Of a stretch of 9,816 nt of DNA, positions 6,216 through 9,816 are shown one piece after another. Made by a program: the position numbers and the translations under genes. The notes under the pieces were generated by a model. It searched no databases, was not told where the DNA came from, and was given only the letters and a program-made list of their open reading frames with translations. Each line of letters begins with the position of its first letter. The first letter of the stretch is position 1. The stretch lies in the NCBI GenBank assembly GCA_031364965.1, contig JANLXF010000263.1:1-9816 (forward strand). Direction: 5' to 3'. This stretch comes from JAOUEA01 sp031364965. GTDB lineage: Bacteria > Actinomycetota > UBA4738 > HRBIN12.

Positions 6216-6701
6216 TCAGATGACGTACGGGATGAACCGCCGAGGCACGCGAGCCCGGTACGCCCCGTAGCCCGGGTACCGATCCAGGAGCCAGTGTTCC
6301 TCCCGCCGGCGCTTGCCCTCGAAGAGGATCCCGAGGAGGAACGTCGGCACGAGCGCCCAGGGCGACGTCCACAGCGACCACCCCAGCGACACGAGCACGC
6401 CGCCCCCGTAGATCGGATGGCGGACCAGCGCGTACACACCGCCCTCGCGGAGTTCCGCGCCCTCGGCCGGCGCGGGGAACGGGGTGAGTGAGGCTCCGAG
6501 GTGACGGATCCCCGCGCCGGCCAGGGCGAGCCCGAGCGCGGCCGCGGTCGTCCCGGCGATCGCGGTCGCCGTTCGCGCGCTCGCGGGCCAGTCCGGGGCC
6601 AACAGCCCCACCGTCAGGACCGCCAGGATCAGCGCGACCTGCGCCACCACCCAGCGTCCGCCTCGCCCGGTGAACCCGTGTGGGCGCGCCTGACCGTCCA
6701 T
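6216..6701 (-). CDS. Isoprenylcysteine carboxyl methyltransferase (ICMT/PEMT) family membrane protein
   Basis: The 161-residue membrane protein has hydrophobic segments at about residues 17-34, 44-63, 100-113 and 116-128. It carries the hallmark SAM-binding region of the ICMT/PEMT superfamily: VRHPIYGG (93-100), K130, E134-E135, then RYPGYGAYRARVPRFIP-like residues (141-158). Bacterial members methylate varied, mostly unknown, substrates; protein prenylcysteine is not expected in bacteria. The ATG at 6701 is preferred over one 42 nt upstream because TAGGCT on the minus strand at 6714-6709 stands 7 nt before it. The upstream ATG would put that promoter inside the coding sequence. It lies 56 bp upstream of the truncated hemoglobin gene on the same strand. 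Confidence 0.9.
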   Translation of the reverse strand: MDGQARPHGFTGRGGRWVVAQVALILAVLTVGLLAPDWPASARTATAIAGTTAAALGLALAGAGIRHLGASLTPFPAPAEGAELREGGVYALVRHPIYGGGVLVSLGWSLWTSPWALVPTFLLGILFEGKRRREEHWLLDRYPGYGAYRARVPRRFIPYVI

Positions 6702-6708
6702 ATCCGTC

Positions 6709-6714
6709 AGCCTA
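6709..6714 (-). promoter_or_regulatory. -10 box of the ICMT-like gene
   Basis: TAGGCT on the minus strand ends 7 nt before the ATG at 6701. It predicts a leaderless mRNA and decides the start codon. Confidence 0.55.
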
Positions 6715-6744
6715 CCCGGCGCCCGGAAACCTCGATCACGCACG

Positions 6745-6891
6745 TTGCGACGTCACCGATCCCTGGTAGCGTGGTCGCCGAGGGTACCGATCGCGGTTCG
6801 CTTCGAGCAGTTCCCTCACCCCCGGCGGATGTCACGCCGGCGCCTGACGGGCAGCAGTAAGGCCCCGACGGCGAAGGAAGGAGGGATCGTC
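6745..6891 (+). promoter_or_regulatory. Cold-shock gene promoter, long 5' leader and Shine-Dalgarno site
   Basis: A -35-like TTGCGA (6745-6750), a 16-bp spacer and a -10 TAGCGT (6767-6772) form the best promoter in the region, placing the RNA start near 6779 and giving a leader of about 113 nt. Long structured leaders are a known trait of cspA-type genes. GGAAGGAGG near 6876-6884 is the Shine-Dalgarno site, about 7 nt before the ATG at 6892. Confidence 0.5.
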
Positions 6892-7095
6892 ATGGCAACC
6901 GGTACCGTGAAGTGGTTCAACCCCGAGAAGGGGTTCGGCTTCATCACCCCCGAAGATGGCAGTGCAGATGTGTTCGTACACTTCAGCGCTATCACCGGCG
7001 AGGGATACCGCAACCTGGAAGAGGGTCAGCGCGTCGAGTTCGACGTGACCCAGGGCCAAAAGGGCCCCCAGGCCGCGAACGTCCGCGGCGTCTAG
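6892..7095 (+). CDS. Cold-shock protein, CspA family
   Basis: This 67-residue single-domain protein is a typical OB-fold cold-shock protein that binds single-stranded RNA and DNA and melts RNA structure. It carries RNP1 (KGFGFI, 13-18) and RNP2 (VFVHF, 27-31), the MATGTVKWFNPEKG opening and the usual length. The ATG at 6892 has a strong Shine-Dalgarno sequence just upstream. Upstream in-frame codons exist (for example ATG near 6829) but have no ribosome site and no homology. Unlike most genes in this window it appears to have a long leader, which suggests post-transcriptional control. It is closed by a palindromic terminator. Confidence 0.97.
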   Translation: MATGTVKWFNPEKGFGFITPEDGSADVFVHFSAITGEGYRNLEEGQRVEFDVTQGQKGPQAANVRGV

Positions 7096-7118
7096 CCGCG
7101 AACGAGAGCTTCGCAACG

Positions 7119-7152
7119 ACGAGAGCCCGGCGCGTACGCGCCGGGCTCTCGT
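7119..7152. terminator. 34-bp perfect palindrome, probable bidirectional terminator
   Basis: The sequence is its own reverse complement over 34 bases. The core is GAGAGCCCGGCGCG followed by TACG and then CGCCGGGCTCTC. It can fold in RNA of either strand into a stem of about 15 bp with a tetraloop. It lies between the convergent cold-shock and Asp-box genes, 23 nt after the first stop codon and 19 nt after the second. There is no clear U-tract, which fits the U-less hairpins common in high-GC bacteria. Confidence 0.8.
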
Positions 7153-7171
7153 GCGTCTCGGGTCGCGCTGA

Positions 7172-8641
7172 TCAGGGCGTGAGCCGCGCGAACCGCACGT
7201 CGGCCGAGTTCGCCGACGTGCCGGCGACCGCGTACAGCAGCAGGAAGTCCCTGCCGCTCGTCGCGATCCCCTCGTAGTCGCCGAGGAAGTAGCCGCGCGC
7301 GATCGGCGCCTTCTCCATGTCGAACGTGCCGCCGACAGGCACCTCGGACCATGACGACGGCGAGGTGCACGCCGCCGCGCACGAGGTGAACCAGTAGCTC
7401 GTCGGAAGTCCCGCCGCGGGGGTGTTCGCCCGCAGGTCGTAGTACGCGACCCCCACCGTGCCATCGGACGCGACCGCGACGCTCGGGGTGAAAGCGTCGG
7501 ACGCGAGCGGCGCGCGGTCGATGCGCGCCGGCGCGCTCCACGTGCTCCCGCCGTCGCTCGACATCGAGAAGGCGACGTGCGCGTGCCCCGCGGCGAACCT
7601 GCCGTCCTGCCACACGGCGTAGAGAGCCCCGGTGTTGGGGTCGACCGAGACCTCGGGGATGATGTCCCCGGTGCGGATCGCGGCCCCCGTGTCCGGATCG
7701 ACGACCTGCACGAAGTTCAGCGCCGACACGATCGTGGCCCTGCTGGACCACGTGGCACCGTGGTCGGCCGAGGTGATCACCGCGACGTTGTAGCCCTTGA
7801 TGTTCCCCTTGTTGTCGTTGCGGATCAGGTCGAACAGATCGACCAGCGTGTGGCCGGCGTCGGGCAGCACGACGATCTGGTTGCCGATCGTCTGGTCGTT
7901 CGTGCCCAGGTTGAAGATCGCGCGGGCGGGCTCCCACGACGTGCCGCCGTTCGTCGTCCGCGTGAAGAAGGTCGGGCCGCGGTAGCCCGAGGTGTTCTCG
8001 GCGCTCTTGAGCGAACCCTTCCCGGGCGGCGAGTCGAGGCGGTCCCAGACCGCGTACACGTACGAGCTGTCGTAGGGATCGGCCGTCATCGAGTTCTTGT
8101 CGTTGAACAGACTCGGATCGGTGTCGTCGGCGAGCAGGATCGTCGGCCCCCAGTGGACTCCGCCGTCGGTGCTGCGGTTCACGGCCATCCCGCTCGGGTT
8201 GTTGACGCCGGTGGAGAGCTTCGTCTCGACGAGCGACATCTGATACAGGGTCCCGTCCGGCGAGAAGGTGACCCACGGGTCGCTCGCCCGGGTGAACCTG
8301 GGGTTGCCGGTGCACGCCGACTGGCCGGGCACGGGGACCGACACGAACGTGGATCCGCCGTCCGTGCTGACGCCCACCGTCGAGCCGCGGGCCGCGCCAC
8401 TCGACCAGCGGTCCTGCTGCCAGGTACCCACGATGTTCAGGGAGTTGCGCGGGTTGACCGCGAGCCAGGGTTCGACCTCGGTGTTGGGGTACAAGGTCCC
8501 GGGACCGCCGTCTGCGGCCGTGCACGTGGCGAGCGGGCTCATCCCCGCGCTCGCGCCGACGATCGGACCCGGCTGGTAGGCGGCCGCCGCCGTTCCGGTC
8601 GCCATCACCAACGTCACTGCCATCACTACCGTACGTCGCAT
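7172..8641 (-). CDS. Secreted Asp-box (BNR repeat) beta-propeller protein, sialidase-like fold
   Basis: The 489-residue product has a Sec signal peptide (two Arg, hydrophobic core, cleavage near AAA-A21|Y22). Five Asp boxes (S/T-x-D/N-x-G-x-x-W/F) lie at 92-99, 157-164, 229-236, 291-298 and 361-368, which predict a six- or seven-bladed propeller. The VEPWLAVNP and SDPWVTFSPDGTLY motifs are common in actinobacterial proteins annotated as exo-alpha-sialidase. I see no F/YRIP motif of true sialidases, so hydrolase activity is doubtful. It may instead bind glycans or protein outside the cell. The ATG at 8641 has AGGGGAG 7 nt upstream on the minus strand and sits directly before the signal peptide. 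A very long open frame continuing upstream to 9682 is antisense to the next gene and is rejected. Confidence 0.88.
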   Translation of the reverse strand: MRRTVVMAVTLVMATGTAAAAYQPGPIVGASAGMSPLATCTAADGGPGTLYPNTEVEPWLAVNPRNSLNIVGTWQQDRWSSGAARGSTVGVSTDGGSTFVSVPVPGQSACTGNPRFTRASDPWVTFSPDGTLYQMSLVETKLSTGVNNPSGMAVNRSTDGGVHWGPTILLADDTDPSLFNDKNSMTADPYDSSYVYAVWDRLDSPPGKGSLKSAENTSGYRGPTFFTRTTNGGTSWEPARAIFNLGTNDQTIGNQIVVLPDAGHTLVDLFDLIRNDNKGNIKGYNVAVITSADHGATWSSRATIVSALNFVQVVDPDTGAAIRTGDIIPEVSVDPNTGALYAVWQDGRFAAGHAHVAFSMSSDGGSTWSAPARIDRAPLASDAFTPSVAVASDGTVGVAYYDLRANTPAAGLPTSYWFTSCAAACTSPSSWSEVPVGGTFDMEKAPIARGYFLGDYEGIATSGRDFLLLYAVAGTSANSADVRFARLTP

Positions 8642-8779
8642 CTGCGCTCTCCCCTTGTGCCCGTAGTACGTCCGGGGGACTCTCATGCGAGTCACCGCAG
8701 TTGTCAAACCGGTGCGTTGCGGGGTGCCTGGGGCGCCCGATAGGCTCCTTGGACCAGACGACCCCCGGAGATGATCGCG
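8642..8779. promoter_or_regulatory. Divergent promoter region of the two secreted-protein genes
   Basis: On the plus strand TTGCGG (8717-8722), an 18-bp spacer and TAGGCT (8741-8746) form a promoter. The resulting leader of about 27 nt contains GGAG (8767-8770), 9 nt before the ATG at 8780. On the minus strand a consensus TTGACA -35 lies at 8707-8702. The matching -10 position (8684-8679) is poor and falls inside an imperfect palindrome, GACTC-N6-GAGTC (8678-8693), which could be an operator. Confidence 0.5.
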
Positions 8780-9631
8780 ATGCGTACCCGACCCACCCCG
8801 ATCGTCCTCGGCCCGGTTTTCGCCTCGGCTCTGGCTCTGGGTCTGGCCACCGTGCCGATCTTCGCTCCGCCCGCATCGGCCGCCTGCCCACGCTACGGCC
8901 CGGACCACGTCGCCGGAAACGTGCACATCGCGGGGATCAACGAGATCTCGGGCGTGGTCGCCGGCCGGCGCTGGGACGTGCTGTGGGCCGAGGAGGATTC
9001 GGGCAATCCCGAGCGCGTCTACGCCGTCTCTCCGACCGGTCGCACCAGGGCCAACATGGAGGTCCGCAACGCGACGAACCACGATTGGGAAGACATCGCG
9101 TACGGTGGGGGAAGGATCTGGCTCGGCGACATCGGCAGCCGTCGCAACGTCGTGCAGGTGTACTGGTTCCCCGAGCCGCGACTCGGAGCGCGGGCCGTGC
9201 GCGCCAAGGGGGCCGACCTCCGGTACGAGAACGGCGCCACTCACAATGCCGAGGCGATGTTCATCCTGGGGTCGAATCTGTTCGTCGTGACGAAGGAGCG
9301 CTCGGGCTGGCAGGGGCTCGTGTACCGGGCGAGCATCCGTGGCCTGCGGACCGGCGGGGCACGCACGATGCGGATGGTCGGACGCGTCACGATCGGCAAC
9401 GTCACGGGGGCCGACGCCGGGCCACATGGGTTCATCGTGCGCAACCTCAGCGGCACCGCCGAGTTCTACCCGTGGCGCGGCAGCCGGAGCGTGACGGACG
9501 CGTTGCGAGGTCCTCCGTGCGACCTCACGGTGGGTCGCGGCGAGTCGATCGCCTTCAGCCGGTGGAACACGCGGTTGTATTCGATCTCGGAGGGAACGAA
9601 CCCCGCCGTGCGCTACGTCGCGCGACGCTGA
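8780..9631 (+). CDS. Secreted protein of unknown function, probable beta-propeller
   Basis: The 283-residue product has a Sec signal peptide with a long Ala/Leu core and a likely cleavage at ASA34|A35. I do not recognise a named family. Conserved-looking motifs are EISGV (55-59), DSG near 73-75, NHDWEDIAYGGG (100-111), LGDIGSRRN (115-123), a RY-x-NGATHNAEAMF stretch (148-161) and VVTKE. The pattern of acidic DWED, DIG and AE motifs resembles exported propeller proteins sometimes called esterase-like or SdiA-regulated-like; that is inference. Two cysteines (C36 and C247) could form a disulfide joining the ends. The ATG at 8780 is preferred over 8771 because GGAG directly abuts 8771 but is 9 nt from 8780. 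The gene is divergent from the Asp-box gene. Confidence 0.85.
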   Translation: MRTRPTPIVLGPVFASALALGLATVPIFAPPASAACPRYGPDHVAGNVHIAGINEISGVVAGRRWDVLWAEEDSGNPERVYAVSPTGRTRANMEVRNATNHDWEDIAYGGGRIWLGDIGSRRNVVQVYWFPEPRLGARAVRAKGADLRYENGATHNAEAMFILGSNLFVVTKERSGWQGLVYRASIRGLRTGGARTMRMVGRVTIGNVTGADAGPHGFIVRNLSGTAEFYPWRGSRSVTDALRGPPCDLTVGRGESIAFSRWNTRLYSISEGTNPAVRYVARR

Positions 9632-9672
9632 GAGCCCGCTGCACCCGGCGGCGACTCGGAAGTCACCATCGT

Positions 9673-9678
9673 TAGACT
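9673..9678 (+). promoter_or_regulatory. -10 box of the leader ORF and Crp-like gene
   Basis: TAGACT ends 8 nt before the ATG at 9687, so the transcript should begin at or within a base or two of that codon. The -35 region is not recognisable. Confidence 0.55.
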
Positions 9679-9686
9679 GCATCGCG

Positions 9687-9734
9687 ATGGCTCCCGTCCC
9701 CAGCGTCGCACGCTCCAGGAGGAAGACCCGATGA
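9687..9734 (+). CDS. Leaderless 15-codon upstream ORF overlapping the Crp-like gene
   Basis: This short ORF (MAPVPSVARSRRKTR) begins at the only ATG placed at leaderless distance from the TAGACT box. Its TGA stop (9732-9734) overlaps the ATG of the next gene (9731-9733) in an ATGA junction. Its AGG-AGG-AAG codons double as the Shine-Dalgarno site of that gene. The peptide is basic and has no recognisable domain. I infer that its role is translational coupling or control rather than a product function. Existence as a translated ORF is not proven by sequence alone. Confidence 0.5.
   Translation: MAPVPSVARSRRKTR
9717..9722 (+). promoter_or_regulatory. Shine-Dalgarno site of the Crp-like gene
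   Basis: AGGAGG stands 8 nt before the ATG at 9731 and is formed by two tandem AGG arginine codons of the overlapping short ORF. AGG is a rare codon in such GC-rich genomes, so the ribosome site probably dictates this choice. Confidence 0.6.
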
Positions 9735-9816
9735 CGGCACCCTCGATCGACACCGCCGCACTCCGAGAGACGGGCCTGTTCGCGGGTCTGTCGGACCAGG
9801 ACGTCCAGGGCATGCT
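9731..9816 (+). CDS. Cyclic-nucleotide-binding (Crp/Fnr-like) protein, N-terminus only
   Basis: Only the first 28 codons lie in the window. The stretch LRETGLFAGLSDQDVQGM is typical of the opening of cAMP-receptor-type sensor domains, where the phrase 'LFAGLSDED' marks the first helices. Whether a helix-turn-helix domain follows cannot be seen. The ATG at 9731 has AGGAGG at 9717-9722, 8 nt upstream, and overlaps the stop of a 15-codon ORF. If it is a regulator, it may control neighbours to the right. Confidence 0.75.
   Translation, partial: MTAPSIDTAALRETGLFAGLSDQDVQGM

Noticed and set aside
7172..8641. Functional exo-alpha-sialidase.
   Set aside because: Asp boxes are present but the F/YRIP motif with its catalytic arginine is not visible, so only the fold is claimed.
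8642..9682. Upstream extension of the Asp-box protein into a frame of 836 codons.
   Set aside because: The extra part is antisense to a secreted-protein gene with its own signal peptide and ribosome site, and the true signal peptide begins at 8641.

Overview
The window is a very GC-rich chromosomal segment (about 70 % G+C by eye) with 13 protein genes, one of them cut by the right edge, plus one 15-codon leader ORF and one stable RNA gene. The gene content suggests an actinobacterium-like organism: a group II truncated hemoglobin of the HbO type, a zinc-ribbon/RNase HI pair arranged like Rv2229c-Rv2228c of Mycobacterium tuberculosis, an A-type RNase P RNA, and many apparently leaderless genes with a TAnnnT -10 box. 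I cannot name a genus; a poorly studied actinobacterial lineage is an inference.

Layout from left to right. lipA (+, lipoyl synthase) is convergent with rnpB (-, RNase P RNA). A divergent 54-bp promoter region then leads into a two-domain lipoprotein of unknown function (+). It is convergent with an RNase HI gene (-), which lies downstream of and overlaps a coiled-coil zinc-ribbon gene (-). Next come a small orphan Flp-type pilin gene (-) and, divergent from it, an SDR oxidoreductase (+) followed directly by a SURF1-family cytochrome oxidase assembly factor (+) and a 92-residue membrane protein (+). Convergent with these are a truncated hemoglobin (-) and an isoprenylcysteine-methyltransferase-like membrane protein (-). 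A cold-shock protein (+) follows, closed by a 34-bp perfect palindrome shared with a convergent secreted Asp-box (BNR) propeller protein (-). Divergent from that is a second secreted protein, probably propeller-like and of unknown function (+). The window ends in the first 28 codons of a probable cyclic-nucleotide-binding (Crp-like) regulator (+), preceded by an overlapping 15-codon ORF.

Most genes are housekeeping and do not form one pathway. Two weak themes exist. One is aerobic respiration and oxygen or NO handling (SURF1, truncated hemoglobin, lipoyl synthase). The other is secretion (lipoprotein, pilin, two exported proteins). I saw no defence system, CRISPR array, insertion sequence, integrase or tRNA.

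The most interesting signals concern gene expression. A TAGRCT (or TACACT) box stands 6-9 nt before the ATG in eight ORFs that have no Shine-Dalgarno sequence, while operon-internal or leadered genes do have one. The RNase HI gene has no ATG, GTG or TTG that keeps its first catalytic aspartate, and appears to start at CTG behind a strong GGAGGTG. The terminal regulator seems to be coupled to a leaderless 15-codon ORF through an ATGA overlap.
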